A DNA stretch of 64,000 nt from Chromobacterium subtsugae (GTDB taxonomy: Bacteria; Pseudomonadota; Gammaproteobacteria; Burkholderiales; Chromobacteriaceae). Position numbers and translations under genes: made by a program. This document shows, piece by piece, positions 9,341 through 17,724 of the stretch. How positions within the stretch are numbered: position 1 is the stretch's first letter; every line of letters starts with the position of its first letter. The DNA lies in NCBI RefSeq assembly GCF_001676875.1, contig NZ_JYKA01000023.1:1-64000 (forward strand), in the 5' to 3' direction. Under the pieces are notes generated by a model that saw only the letters and a list, made by a program, of their open reading frames with translations, did no database searches and was not told where the DNA came from.

Positions 9341-9354
9341 TTACGTTAACGTAA
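9341..9354 (+). promoter_or_regulatory. Perfect 14-base palindrome, probable operator of the MaoC-like gene
   Basis: TTACGTTAACGTAA is a perfect palindrome just downstream of the predicted transcription start and 8 bases before the ATG at 9363, where a bound protein would block transcription and the ribosome-binding region. The ACGT...ACGT core resembles sites of MerR- or TetR-type regulators of fatty-acid and branched-chain amino-acid catabolism in proteobacteria. The regulator is not encoded next to it. Confidence 0.55.
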
Positions 9355-9362
9355 GTTCAGAC

Positions 9363-9827
9363 ATGATTTACTTTGAAGACCTGCAGCCCGGCCAACGCTT
9401 CCTCAGCCCGACCCACACGCTGAGCGAGGCGGAAATCATCGCCTTCGCCCGCCAGTTCGATCCCCAGCCTTTCCACATCGACCCGGCTGCGGCGAAAGAC
9501 TCCTTCTTCAACGGGCTGGCCGCCAGCGGCTGGCACACCAGCAGCCTCTCCATGCGGCTGGTGGAAGGATCGGCGCTGGGCCAGGCAGCCAACGGCCTGA
9601 TCGGCATGCAGATCGACCAGATGCGCTGGCCGCAGCCGACCCGGCCCGGCGACACGCTGCAGGTGGAAGTGGAAGTGCTGGATAAGCGCCGCTCCGGCAG
9701 CCAGCCCGGCTTCGGCGTGGTTAAGGTGCGCTGGCAAACCCGCAACCAACGCGGCGAAACCGCCATGCAGCTGGAGTGCGCGATCTGGCTGCAATGCCGC
9801 GACAGCCAGGTGCCGACCGCCGACTGA
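9363..9827 (+). CDS. MaoC-like (R)-specific enoyl-CoA hydratase/dehydratase family protein
   Basis: A 154-residue hot-dog-fold protein. It begins MIYFEDLQPGQRFLSP, followed by EAEIIAFARQFDPQPFHIDPAAA, where the Asp and His of the hydratase motif (D-x4-H) are present, and later by GWHTSSLSMRL. This group hydrates 2-enoyl-CoA in fatty-acid oxidation or polyhydroxyalkanoate supply, or acts as a thioesterase-like protein. The ribosome-binding site is poor and lies inside the palindrome at 9341-9354. It converges on guaC, 31 bases away. Confidence 0.88.
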   Translation: MIYFEDLQPGQRFLSPTHTLSEAEIIAFARQFDPQPFHIDPAAAKDSFFNGLAASGWHTSSLSMRLVEGSALGQAANGLIGMQIDQMRWPQPTRPGDTLQVEVEVLDKRRSGSQPGFGVVKVRWQTRNQRGETAMQLECAIWLQCRDSQVPTAD

Positions 9828-9858
9828 GAGACAGGCCGGCCGGCGTCTGGCCGCCGGC

Positions 9859-10809
9859 TCAGCGGTGGACCTGGATCATCTCCACATCGCGCAGCGCGGC
9901 CAGGGTGCGGCCGCCGGCGTAGCTGATCGACGATTGCAGGTCTTCCTGCAACTCGCGCAGCAGCTTGGGAATGCTGCCCTTGTACTCCACCAGAATCTTC
10001 TTGCCTTCCACGTTGACGTAGGCGCCTTTGTTGAACTGCGAGGCGCTGCCGAAGTATTCCTTGTAGTGCTTGCCGCCGATTTCCACGATTTCGCCGGCCG
10101 ACTCGTCGTAGCCGGCGAACAGCGAGCCGGCCATGATCATGGCGGCGCCGCACACGATGGCCTTGGCCATGTCGCCATGCTCGACGATGCCGCCGTCGGC
10201 GATCACCGGCACGCTCACCGCGCCGACACAGTCGCGCACCGTGGAAATCATCGGGCGGTGGAAGCCGGTCTTGTTCTTGGTGATGCAGACGCGGCCGCCG
10301 GCGATGCCGGCCTTGATCGCGTCGCAGCCCCAGGCTTCGAGGTCGCGCGCGGCGGCGGCGGTGGCGACGTTGCCGCCGATCAGGAAGGTGGCGGGGAAGT
10401 GCCGCTTGATGTGCTTGATCATGCGCTCGGCCTTCACGCACCAGGCGTTGGCGATGTCAAGCGTCATGTATTCCGGCGACAAGCCGGCGGCTTGCAGCGC
10501 GGCCAGTTGCTCGTAGGTGTCGTCGTTGACGCCGACGCTGATGGAGGCGAACAGGCCCTTGCCCTGCATGTCGGCGGTGAAAGCCACCGCGTCCACATTG
10601 AAGCGGTGCATGGTGTAGAACCAGCCCTGGCGGGCGAAGAACTCGCAGGTTTCGGCCGACACCACCGACTTCATGTTCGACGGGTAAATCGGCATGGCGA
10701 AACGGCGCGGGCCGAATTGCACGCCGGTGTCGCACTCCTTGCGGCTGTCGACAACGGTTTTCTTCGGCACCAGGTATACGTCGCCGTAGTTGAGTTCGGT
10801 CTGGATCAT
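9859..10809 (-). CDS. guaC: GMP reductase
   Basis: A 316-residue enzyme that converts GMP to IMP with NADPH in purine salvage. It opens MIQTELNYGDVYLVPKKT. The TIM-barrel has the IMPDH/GMPR loop GIAGGRVCITKNKTGFHRP; the catalytic cysteine falls in GRVCITK. IADGGIVEHGDMAKAI forms the phosphate-binding region, and YEYFGSAS-like YKEYFGSASQFN follows. There is no CBS module, which separates it from IMP dehydrogenase. The ATG at 10809 is the natural start; the upstream extension in frame lies in the leader. A structured leader and promoter precede it. Confidence 0.95.
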   Translation of the reverse strand: MIQTELNYGDVYLVPKKTVVDSRKECDTGVQFGPRRFAMPIYPSNMKSVVSAETCEFFARQGWFYTMHRFNVDAVAFTADMQGKGLFASISVGVNDDTYEQLAALQAAGLSPEYMTLDIANAWCVKAERMIKHIKRHFPATFLIGGNVATAAAARDLEAWGCDAIKAGIAGGRVCITKNKTGFHRPMISTVRDCVGAVSVPVIADGGIVEHGDMAKAIVCGAAMIMAGSLFAGYDESAGEIVEIGGKHYKEYFGSASQFNKGAYVNVEGKKILVEYKGSIPKLLRELQEDLQSSISYAGGRTLAALRDVEMIQVHR

Positions 10810-10838
10810 GCGTGTGCTCCCAAAGACAGGTATGGATG

Positions 10839-10900
10839 AAAAAACAGGGGCCCCAAACAAAGACGGGAGCCCGATGGGCTCCCATTTGCACTGACCCCTG
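10839..10900 (-). promoter_or_regulatory. Structured guaC leader, possible attenuator or riboswitch expression platform
   Basis: On the minus strand an inner hairpin (GGGAGCCC, three-base loop, GGGCTCCC; 10883-10865) is enclosed by CAGGGG (10900-10895) pairing with CCCCTG (10850-10845). Six T follow at 10844-10839, about 30 bases before the guaC ATG. The outer stem plus T-tract looks like a conditional terminator. The inner hairpin could instead end the upstream ParA-like gene. I recognise no known riboswitch consensus. Confidence 0.4.
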
Positions 10901-10936
10901 CGACGCCTGTTTCGGCTCGCACGCAGTTACGAAACA

Positions 10937-10965
10937 AAGCTACGCCGCTTGGCGGCGGCCGTCAA
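10937..10965 (-). promoter_or_regulatory. Candidate guaC promoter
   Basis: On the minus strand TTGACG (10965-10960) and TAGCTT (10942-10937) are 17 bases apart. The spacer holds a GC-rich inverted repeat (GCCGC/GCGGC). Transcription would begin near 10930 and include the structured leader. Confidence 0.45.
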
Positions 10966-10988
10966 GTGTTTCGAAGTAAAAATATTTC

Positions 10989-11636
10989 CTACTTGTCGCA
11001 CCAGGCGCTCGGATCTTCGCCCAGCCAGCGCAGGATAGGCAGCCAGGCCTCGCGGTCGCGCAGGGTGCGCGAGGCCGGCAAGTCGAACAGCGACATTCCC
11101 TCCGCCGCCGCCTGCACGTACAGCTGGGTGTCGCGCAGCCAGCTGAGCACCGGCACGTCGTGGCGAGCCAGGAACTGCTCCAGTTCGCGCGCTGAGCGGG
11201 TGCGCGGATCCACCCGCATGCCCACCACCGCCATATAGGCCTTGTTCTTGCGGATGGCCTTTTCCTCCAGCATCTGCTCGAAGAAAGCCTCGCTGGCCCA
11301 CATGTCGAATGGCGAGGGCTGAATCGGGACGATCACGTGGCCCACCTGCGACAGCAGCGAGGTGAGCTTCTTGCCGTGCAGGCTGGCCGGACTGTCCAGC
11401 ACCACCACTTCGGTGCCCTTGGGCGGACGCTTGGGCTCGTTGGGCGCCACTTCCCAGCCGGCGATGCCCGGCAGACCGGCGCCGCGCTGCGCCAGCCAAT
11501 GCAGCGAAGTCTGCTGGCGGTCTACGTCTCCCAGCATCACCTTCTTGCCGCTGGCGGCGAAATAAGCGGCCAGATTGGTGGCCAGCGTGGATTTGCCGCT
11601 GCCGCCCTTGGGATTGGCTATCAGTACCGACTGCAC
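10989..11636 (-). CDS. Orphan ParA/MinD-like ATPase
   Basis: A 215-residue deviant-Walker ATPase beginning [23 protein letters not shown]; both signature lysines are visible in [20 protein letters not shown] matches the switch-I region and VVVLDSPAS the Walker B strand. I chose the GTG at 11636 because AGGGGAGGA lies just before it and the protein aligns from there. The family positions cargo such as chromosomes, plasmids, chemoreceptor clusters or secretion machines. No parB or centromere repeats are nearby, so it is unlikely to be the chromosomal partition ATPase. The target is unknown. It is divergent from the HAD gene. Confidence 0.85.
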   Translation of the reverse strand: MQSVLIANPKGGSGKSTLATNLAAYFAASGKKVMLGDVDRQQTSLHWLAQRGAGLPGIAGWEVAPNEPKRPPKGTEVVVLDSPASLHGKKLTSLLSQVGHVIVPIQPSPFDMWASEAFFEQMLEEKAIRKNKAYMAVVGMRVDPRTRSARELEQFLARHDVPVLSWLRDTQLYVQAAAEGMSLFDLPASRTLRDREAWLPILRWLGEDPSAWCDK

Positions 11637-11783
11637 ATCGTCCTCCCCTGTCTGCTGAACCCAGCCACTATACCAGAGCCATGGCGCCGGCCGCTGCCGG
11701 ATGGCAAGCGCCCGCCTCGACAAGCCGGCGGCCCTGGTTGCACAATCCAGACAGAAACAGTCAATCCAAGCGGGAGAAACACG

Positions 11784-12443
11784 ATGTCACGCAGCTTCGA
11801 CGCGCTATTGTTCGACATGGACGGCTTGATGCTGGACACCGAGCGCATTTCCAACGAGACCTGGCGCCGCGCCGGCGCCGAGCTGGGAATCGAAATCAAG
11901 GAGGAAATGCTGGACGCGATGGTGGGCCTGTCCTTCAAGGATTGCGTCGATTTCGTCGCCGAATACCTGGATGACGCCGAAGCGGCGGACCGGCTGCAGC
12001 TGGGGTCGGACAAGCATTACCAGCACATCCTGCGCCACGAGCCTATCCCGCTGAAAACCGGCATTCTGGAGCTGCTGCGCTGGGCCGAGCAGCAAGGCAT
12101 CCCGCGCGCGGTCGCCACCTCGACCCAGCGCTTCAAGGCCGATCTCAAACTGACCCGCAGCGGCCTGGACGCCTTTTTCGACATCACCGTCGCCGGCGAC
12201 GAAGTGCCGCGCGCCAAGCCCGCGCCGGATGTCTACCACGCGGCGGCTAGCCGGCTGGGCGTGGCGCCGCAACGCTGCCTGGTGCTGGAGGATTCCCGCT
12301 TAGGCCTGCAGGCCGGCGTCGCCGCCGGCGCCCGGGTGATTCTGGTGCCGGATCTGCTCACCCCCAGCGCCGAAGACCGCGCCAGCGCGCTGGCGGTGTG
12401 CGGCGACCTGCACCAGGCGCTGGAGCTGATCCGCGCGCTGTAG
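11784..12443 (+). CDS. HAD-superfamily hydrolase, beta-phosphoglucomutase/phosphatase-like
   Basis: A 219-residue protein with the HAD motifs in order: [14 protein letters not shown] at about 7-19 with the nucleophile and acid/base aspartates; [11 protein letters not shown] at about 113-121; III, the lysine in [31 protein letters not shown]. The helical cap after motif I places it in subfamily I with phosphoglucomutases and small-molecule phosphatases. The substrate cannot be assigned. The ATG at 11784 has GGGAGAAAC upstream. It ends 4 bases from the convergent DHH gene. Confidence 0.9.
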   Translation: MSRSFDALLFDMDGLMLDTERISNETWRRAGAELGIEIKEEMLDAMVGLSFKDCVDFVAEYLDDAEAADRLQLGSDKHYQHILRHEPIPLKTGILELLRWAEQQGIPRAVATSTQRFKADLKLTRSGLDAFFDITVAGDEVPRAKPAPDVYHAAASRLGVAPQRCLVLEDSRLGLQAGVAAGARVILVPDLLTPSAEDRASALAVCGDLHQALELIRAL

Positions 12444-12447
12444 CCGC

Positions 12448-13380
12448 TCAGCCCAGGCCGCGGATTCGGGACAGCAGCTCGTCCAGCACGTCCTCGGCCC
12501 GGTCCGACGGCACCTGGCAAGTGCCGGCCGCGTCATGGCCGCCGCCGCCGTACTGCAGCATCAACGCGCCGATATTGGTGCGCGCGCTGCGGTCCAGGAT
12601 GGACTTGCCGACAGCGAACACGGTGTTTTGCCGGTTCAGCCCCCACATCACGTGGATGGAGATATTGCAGTCGGGAAACAGCGCATAGATCATGAAGCGG
12701 TTGGTCGGGTGGATGGTTTCCTCGTGCAGCAGGTTCAGCACCACCACGTTGCCGTGCACCCGGGAACAGCGCAGGATTTGCTCCTTGGCCTGGGTTTCGT
12801 GCTCGCGGTACAGCGCCACCCGCTCCATCACGTCGGGCAGCTGCAGGATTTCATCGATGCCGTGATTGCGGCAGTAGCCGATCAGATCCATCATCAGCTG
12901 AAAATTGCTGACCTTGAACTCGCGAAAACGCCCCAGCCCGGTGCGGGCGTCCATCAGGTAGTTGAGCAGCACCCAGCCCTTGGGATTGAGGATTTCCTCG
13001 GCGCTGAACTGGGCGGAGTCGGCCTTGTCCACCGCCGCCATCATCTCATCGCTGATGCCGGGAAACGTCTTCTTGCCACCGTAGTGGTTGTACACCACCC
13101 GCGCCGCCGACGGCGCCTTGGCATCGATCACGTAGTTGTCGGCGTCGGTGGCGTTGCGCAGCGTTTCCGACAGGTGGTGGTCGAACACCAGGTGGGCCTT
13201 GGCCACATACGGCAGATTGGTGGTGATGTCGTCGGCGCTGATGTCCACCTTGCCGTCCTGCATGTCCTTTGGGTGGGCGAACTTCACCTCGTTGATCAGC
13301 TTGAGCTCGTTGAGCAGCACCGCGCAGACCAGGCCATCGAAATCGCTGCGCGTCACCAGACGATATTGCTTCTGCGTCAT
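12448..13380 (-). CDS. DHH-family phosphoesterase
   Basis: A 310-residue protein with the DHH motifs: VTRSDFDGLVCAVLL (motif I, about 8-22), VFDHHLSE (motif III, about 64-71) and a C-terminal DHHA1 domain with GGGGHDAAGTCQV (about 276-288). The family includes exopolyphosphatases, oligoribonuclease-like NrnA and c-di-AMP hydrolases. This version is annotated as exopolyphosphatase-like in related genomes, but the sequence does not settle the substrate. It follows the IMPACT gene after 30 bases on the same strand and is probably co-transcribed with it. Confidence 0.85.
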   Translation of the reverse strand: MTQKQYRLVTRSDFDGLVCAVLLNELKLINEVKFAHPKDMQDGKVDISADDITTNLPYVAKAHLVFDHHLSETLRNATDADNYVIDAKAPSAARVVYNHYGGKKTFPGISDEMMAAVDKADSAQFSAEEILNPKGWVLLNYLMDARTGLGRFREFKVSNFQLMMDLIGYCRNHGIDEILQLPDVMERVALYREHETQAKEQILRCSRVHGNVVVLNLLHEETIHPTNRFMIYALFPDCNISIHVMWGLNRQNTVFAVGKSILDRSARTNIGALMLQYGGGGHDAAGTCQVPSDRAEDVLDELLSRIRGLG

Positions 13381-13410
13381 TCCCGTTCTCCCGTTTCTCC
13401 CGCGTTGCCC

Positions 13411-13998
13411 TCAGCCGTCCGACAACAGCCGGATCGCGCCGGACATCCCGTCCGTCAGCCGCGCCACGCCCGCGCCGCAGGCCGCCTCGGGCAGCGCTAT
13501 GGTCAGCAGCGCCTGCTCGCCATACTCCAGCGCCAGCACGGCGAACCCCAACTCCTGGCACAGCCGCCGCAGCCTGGATTCGGCCGAAAAATCCACCGCC
13601 AGCCGCAGCCGGCGCATCTTCACCACCTCGGCCAGGCTGGCCTGCTCCAGCGCGGCGTTGACAGCTTGAGTGTAGGCCCTCACCAGGCCGCCCGCACCCA
13701 GCTTGATGCCGCCGAAATAGCGCACCACCACGGCAAGCACATTGGTGATTTCCTTGTGCTGCAATACGTTATACATCGGTTTGGCGGCGGTGCCGGAAGG
13801 TTCGCCGTCGTCGTCCAGCATCGAATCCCCGGCGCACAGCAACACCGCGCAATAATGGCGCGCGTCCGGCCACTGCCGGCGGATGTCGGCCAGCGCGCTT
13901 TCGGCCTCGGCGCGGCTGGCCGCCGGCAGCAGCACGCCGATGAAGCGGCTCTTGCGGATTTCGATTTCGGCGCTGGCGCGGGCCTGCAACTGGAACAT
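13411..13998 (-). CDS. IMPACT/YigZ family protein
   Basis: A 195-residue protein with the UPF0029 signature VVVRYFGGIKLGAGGLVRAY at about 86-105 and the preceding DDDGEPSGTAAKPM. An N-terminal RKSRFIGVL strand and a C-terminal ferredoxin-like domain complete the YigZ layout. Members bind ribosomes or nucleic acid, and the eukaryotic relative inhibits GCN2; the bacterial role is not established. It heads a short minus-strand pair with the DHH phosphoesterase. Confidence 0.9.
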   Translation of the reverse strand: MFQLQARASAEIEIRKSRFIGVLLPAASRAEAESALADIRRQWPDARHYCAVLLCAGDSMLDDDGEPSGTAAKPMYNVLQHKEITNVLAVVVRYFGGIKLGAGGLVRAYTQAVNAALEQASLAEVVKMRRLRLAVDFSAESRLRRLCQELGFAVLALEYGEQALLTIALPEAACGAGVARLTDGMSGAIRLLSDG

Positions 13999-14107
13999 TC
14001 GCGTCTTCCTGCGGTCTGAAAGGACCGGATTGTATACCCGGGACAGGCTGTCCGCCCATTAACGGTCTAAACTGAAAGCAGAACAAGGGCTTGCAAGGAA
14101 CGGCGTC

Positions 14108-14236
14108 ATGAAAATCCTGCTGCTGTTGTGCGCGGTGGTCGCAGCCGGCCTGTGGCTGTACATCCGGAAAACCTGGCTGGAGAGCGAAGAGCGCATCCAC
14201 CTGTCGCATTACCTGCCCGACCGCGACCACGTCTAG
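14108..14236 (+). CDS. Small single-pass membrane protein (42 aa)
   Basis: A 42-residue reading frame beginning MKILLLLCAVVAAGLWLYIRK, then a charged tail ending YLPDRDHV. The first 18 residues form one membrane helix followed by positive residues, so the tail is probably cytoplasmic. AAGGAAC lies before the ATG. It lies 98 bases upstream of the NfeD-like gene on the same strand. I do not recognise the family. Confidence 0.6.
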   Translation: MKILLLLCAVVAAGLWLYIRKTWLESEERIHLSHYLPDRDHV

Positions 14237-14334
14237 CCGTCCCGGCGTCCCCGAGCGGCCTGGCCTGGCCTGGCCGTTGTCATTTTCAAGGTTTGGCCGG
14301 ACAATATCCGTCATGGCCATTCAACGGGGAAACC

Positions 14335-14760
14335 ATGTCTCAAGCCATCACCTTCTGGTTTGCCTGCGCGCTGATCGCGCTGATCGCCGAATTCATGTCC
14401 GGCACCTTCTACCTGCTGATGATCGCGCTGGCGATGGGCGCGGGCGGGCTCGCCGCCTGGCTTGGGCTGGCTGAATTCACGCAATGGTTGATCGCCAGCG
14501 CCTGCGGCGCCGCCGGCGTGCTGCTGATCCGCCAGCGCAAACGGCGCCATCCCTCCCCGCCGCCGCCGCGCGACGACCCCGACTGGGGCCAGCAAGTCAG
14601 CATCCGCTCGCTTACCTCCCCCGGCCATGCCCGCGTCTTCTACCGCGGCGCCGAATGGGACGCCCAGCTGCTCGACGCCGGCCTGAACGCCGGCGACGCC
14701 GGCTACATCTGCGGCCGCGAAGGCAATCTGCTGAAAATCTCCTCCACACAACCGGAATAA
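14335..14760 (+). CDS. NfeD-like membrane protein
   Basis: A 141-residue protein with two or three membrane helices (TFWFACALIALIAEFMSGTFYLL, then LMIALAMGAGGLAAWLGL and LIASACGAAGVLLI). A short soluble OB-fold-type domain follows, in which GHARVFYRGAEWDAQLLD and LKISSTQPE are typical of NfeD. Such proteins work with SPFH/stomatin-type proteins in membrane organisation. The neighbouring SPFH gene starts 8 bases downstream, which is the standard arrangement. The ATG at 14335 has GGGGAAAC before it. Confidence 0.88.
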   Translation: MSQAITFWFACALIALIAEFMSGTFYLLMIALAMGAGGLAAWLGLAEFTQWLIASACGAAGVLLIRQRKRRHPSPPPPRDDPDWGQQVSIRSLTSPGHARVFYRGAEWDAQLLDAGLNAGDAGYICGREGNLLKISSTQPE

Positions 14761-14767
14761 CGCCAAT

Positions 14768-15718
14768 ATGGATACCGCCCTGATCCCCCTGATACTGTTT
14801 CTGGCCGTCGTCGTCTTCATTTTCAAGTCGCTGGCGGTGGTGCCGCAGCAGAACGCCTTCATCGTCGAGCGGCTGGGCCGCTACCACGCCACGCTGGCGC
14901 CCGGCCTCAACATCATCCTGCCCTTCATCGACCGCATCGCCTACCGCCACAGCCTGAAGGAAATACCGCTGGACGTGCCCAGCCAGATTTGCATCACCCG
15001 CGACAACACCCAGTTGAAAGTCGACGGCATCCTGTATTTCCAGGTGACAGACGCCAAGCTGGCGTCCTACGGCACCAGCAACTTCATCGTCGCCATCACA
15101 CAGTTGTCGCAAACCACGCTGCGTTCGGTAATAGGCAAGCTGGAGCTGGACAAAACCTTTGAAGAGCGCGACGACATCAACCGCACCGTAGTCGCCTCGC
15201 TGGACGAAGCCGCCATCAACTGGGGCGTGAAGGTGCTGCGCTACGAGATCAAGGACCTGGTGCCGCCGCAGGACATCCTGCACGCGATGCAGGCGCAGAT
15301 CACCGCCGAGCGCGAAAAACGCGCCCGCATCGCCCAGTCCGAAGGCGTGAAGATGGAGCAGATCAACCTGGCCACCGGCGCGCGCGAAGCGGCGATCCAG
15401 AAGTCGCAGGGCGAGATGCAGGCCACCATCAACAACTCCGAAGGCGACAAGCAGGCCGCCATCAACAAGGCCAAGGGCGAGGCCGAAGCGCTGCGCTTGG
15501 TGGCCGACGCCACAGCCGACGCGCTCAACCGCATCGGCGGCGCGATCCAGAATGACGGCGGACTGGAGGCGGTCAATCTGAAAGTGGCCGAGCAATACAT
15601 CGCCGCCTTCGGCAAATTGGCCAAGGAAAACAATACCATCATCATGCCGGGCAACGTCGCCGACGTCGGCGGCCTGGTCGCCAGCGCCCTAAGCGTCGTC
15701 AAACAAACTAACCGTTAA
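14768..15718 (+). CDS. SPFH/Band 7 (stomatin/QmcA-type) membrane protein
   Basis: A 316-residue protein with an N-terminal membrane anchor (LIPLILFLAVVVFIFKSLAVV) and the Band 7 domain starting VPQQNAFIVERLGRYHATLAPGLN. A long Ala/Glu/Lys/Gln coiled coil follows (about 175-250, for example AREAAIQKSQGEMQATINNS), as in QmcA and stomatins. These proteins form membrane-associated oligomers and influence proteolysis or membrane domains. It is paired with the NfeD-like gene 8 bases upstream. It ends 60 bases before yciB, and a GC-rich inverted repeat (15733-15757) lies in that gap. Confidence 0.93.
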   Translation: MDTALIPLILFLAVVVFIFKSLAVVPQQNAFIVERLGRYHATLAPGLNIILPFIDRIAYRHSLKEIPLDVPSQICITRDNTQLKVDGILYFQVTDAKLASYGTSNFIVAITQLSQTTLRSVIGKLELDKTFEERDDINRTVVASLDEAAINWGVKVLRYEIKDLVPPQDILHAMQAQITAEREKRARIAQSEGVKMEQINLATGAREAAIQKSQGEMQATINNSEGDKQAAINKAKGEAEALRLVADATADALNRIGGAIQNDGGLEAVNLKVAEQYIAAFGKLAKENNTIIMPGNVADVGGLVASALSVVKQTNR

Positions 15719-15778
15719 TCTCGCGCCAGGGCCCGGCGCAGCTTGAATCTGCGCCGGCCTGCCCCCATAATCACCCGC

Positions 15779-16312
15779 ATGAAATTTTTTACCGACCTCC
15801 TCCCCGTCCTGCTGTTCTTCGGCGCCTACTGGCTGACCCGGGACATGTTCGTCGCCACCGGCGTCGCCATCGCCGTCACCGTGATCATGGTGGCATGGGC
15901 CTGGATCCGGCACCGCAAGGTTGAAACCATGCAATGGTTCAGCCTGGCCCTGATCGTGGTGCTGGGCGGCGCCACCTTGCTGCTGCACGACAAGCATTTC
16001 ATCATGTGGAAACCCACCGTGCTGTACTGGGCGATGGGGGCCGGCCTGCTGATCAGCGACTTCGCCGGCAAGAACGGCCTGCGCATGATGATGGGCCAGC
16101 AGATCAGCATGCCCGATCCGGTATGGCGCAAGCTGACCTGGGCCTGGGGCGGCTTCTTCGCGATGATGGGCGGGCTCAACCTGTTCGTCGCCTATCACTT
16201 CAGCGAAGACGTCTGGGTGAATTTCAAACTGTTCGGCGGCATGGGCCTGATGCTGCTGTTCGTCATCGCCCAAAGCCTGTTCCTGGCCAAGTACATCGAG
16301 GAAAAGAAATGA
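15779..16312 (+). CDS. yciB: YciB/intracellular septation protein A family
   Basis: A 177-residue polytopic inner-membrane protein beginning [18 protein letters not shown] with about five helices. The segments [24 protein letters not shown] and [17 protein letters not shown] are characteristic. It belongs to the YciB/IspZ family, which affects cell envelope synthesis and division. I placed the start at 15779 because family members begin MKFF. Its stop overlaps the yciI start (ATGA), and bolA is coupled in the same way. Confidence 0.93.
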   Translation: MKFFTDLLPVLLFFGAYWLTRDMFVATGVAIAVTVIMVAWAWIRHRKVETMQWFSLALIVVLGGATLLLHDKHFIMWKPTVLYWAMGAGLLISDFAGKNGLRMMMGQQISMPDPVWRKLTWAWGGFFAMMGGLNLFVAYHFSEDVWVNFKLFGGMGLMLLFVIAQSLFLAKYIEEKK

Positions 16313-16614
16313 TGCTGTACGCCATCATCGCGCAAGACGCCCCCGGCACCCAGGAGCAGCGGCTAGCCGCGCGCCCCGCCCATCTGGCCCGCCTGCAGGC
16401 GCTGCAGGATGCCGGCCGCCTGAAACTGGCCGGCCCGTTCCCGGCGATTGACAGCATCGACCCCGGCCCGGCCGGCTTCACCGGCAGCCTGATCGTGGCG
16501 GAATTCGCCTCGCTGGACGACGCCCGCGCCTGGGCCGCCGCCGACCCCTATGCCGCCGCCGGCGTCTACGCCGCGGTGGAAGCGAAGCCATTCCGCCAGG
16601 TGTTTCCCGCATGA
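16309..16614 (+). CDS. yciI: YciI family protein
   Basis: A 101-residue protein beginning [25 protein letters not shown], with the ferredoxin-like fold of the YciI/YCII family. The segments [19 protein letters not shown] and [18 protein letters not shown] match it closely. Members have been suggested to be small hydrolases or dehalogenases, but the function is uncertain. The start overlaps the yciB stop, and its own stop overlaps the BolA start, so translation is probably coupled across the three genes. A second in-frame ATG at 16312 is possible. Confidence 0.9.
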   Translation: MMLYAIIAQDAPGTQEQRLAARPAHLARLQALQDAGRLKLAGPFPAIDSIDPGPAGFTGSLIVAEFASLDDARAWAAADPYAAAGVYAAVEAKPFRQVFPA

Positions 16615-16877
16615 GCAGCACGGTAGCCATGCTGGAAGCGGCGCTGCAGTCGCTCGCGCCGGAACACCTCGACATTCAGGACGACAGCGCCCTGCACGCC
16701 GGCCATGCCGGCGCCCGGGACGGTGGCGGCCATTACACGCTGACCATCGTCAGCGCGCGCTTTGCCAATCTCAACCGGGTGCAACGCCACCGGTTGGTCT
16801 ATCAAACTCTGGGCGAACTGATGACCAGCCGCGTCCACGCGCTGGCCATCCGCGCCCTGACCCCAGAAGAACTCTGA
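16611..16877 (+). CDS. BolA/IbaG family protein
   Basis: An 88-residue protein with the BolA fold. [23 protein letters not shown] is followed by [31 protein letters not shown], where the conserved helix R-x-R-x2-Y-x3-L and the following [14 protein letters not shown] are typical. BolA proteins pair with monothiol glutaredoxins in iron-sulphur handling or act on transcription. It is translationally coupled to yciI and lies 20 bases before the first prolyl isomerase. Confidence 0.9.
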   Translation: MSSTVAMLEAALQSLAPEHLDIQDDSALHAGHAGARDGGGHYTLTIVSARFANLNRVQRHRLVYQTLGELMTSRVHALAIRALTPEEL

Positions 16878-16897
16878 ATTTCTACAAAGGGCTAAGC

Positions 16898-17692
16898 ATG
16901 AAGCATTCCCGTATCGCCGCGCTGCTGCTGGCTGCCACGATCAGCCTGCCGGCCGCAGCCGAATCCATCGCCGTGGTCAACGGCACCTCCATCGACAAGG
17001 CGGAATTGGACGCCGCCGTCGCCAATGTGGTGCAAAGCAACGGCGGCAAGGTTCAGGACTCGCCGGAACTGCGCGAACAGCTGAAAAGCTCGCTGATCAA
17101 CCGCGAACTGATCCTGCAGGAAGCCGCCCGCCGCGGCCTGGACAAACAGCCCGCCTTCGCCCAGCGCCTGAACGAAGTGCGCGCCGGCATGCTGCGCGAC
17201 GCGCTGTTCGGCGACATCGTCCAGAAAGCCGGCATCGACGACGCCCAGATCAAGGCTTTCTACGACCAGCAGGCCGCCAAGCTCGCCGCAGCCAAGGAAG
17301 TGGAAGTCCACGCCTACCAGATCACCCTGGCCAACGAGGCAGACGCGCAAAAAGTGATCGCCGCGCTGAAGAAGGGCGCCAAATTCGAAGACCTGGTCAA
17401 ATCCAAGTCCATCGATCCCAACGCCAAGCAAAGCGGCGGCGACATGAACTGGGGCAATCTGTCGCAGATGGACCCCAAGCTGGCCGAAGCGCTGAAGCCG
17501 CTCTCCAAGGGCCAGTACAGCAGCAAGCCGTACCAGTCGCAACTGGGCTGGCACGTATTCAAGGTTGCCGACATCCGCAACGCCCAGTTGCCGCCGCTGG
17601 AACAGATCAAACCGCAGATCGCCCGCCAGTTGCAGGAAGAGGCAATCGCCAAGGCCGTTGAAGACTTGCGCGCCAAGAGCAAGATTCAGTAA
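16898..17692 (+). CDS. Periplasmic parvulin-type peptidyl-prolyl isomerase (first of three)
   Basis: A 264-residue protein with a signal peptide (MKHSRIAALLLAATISLPAAA, cleavage before ESIAVVNG). A SurA/PpiC-like N-terminal chaperone region (about 25-125) precedes one PpiC/rotamase domain (about 130-225). The domain retains GGDMNWGNL and LGWHVFKVADI. The His-Ile-Leu-Val motif of active parvulins is replaced by AYQITLA, so the first active-site histidine appears to be glutamine. It may therefore act mainly as a chaperone for outer-membrane proteins. The second isomerase gene follows after 32 bases. Confidence 0.9.
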   Translation: MKHSRIAALLLAATISLPAAAESIAVVNGTSIDKAELDAAVANVVQSNGGKVQDSPELREQLKSSLINRELILQEAARRGLDKQPAFAQRLNEVRAGMLRDALFGDIVQKAGIDDAQIKAFYDQQAAKLAAAKEVEVHAYQITLANEADAQKVIAALKKGAKFEDLVKSKSIDPNAKQSGGDMNWGNLSQMDPKLAEALKPLSKGQYSSKPYQSQLGWHVFKVADIRNAQLPPLEQIKPQIARQLQEEAIAKAVEDLRAKSKIQ

Positions 17693-17724
17693 TCCACCCA
17701 TACCCGACCCAGGAACAGAAGAAA

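Noticed and set aside
10865-10883. The GGGAGCCC hairpin taken only as the terminator of the ParA-like gene
   Set aside because: It lies over 100 bases past that gene and downstream of a candidate guaC promoter, and no T-tract follows the inner hairpin; a leader role fits better, though it is not proven.
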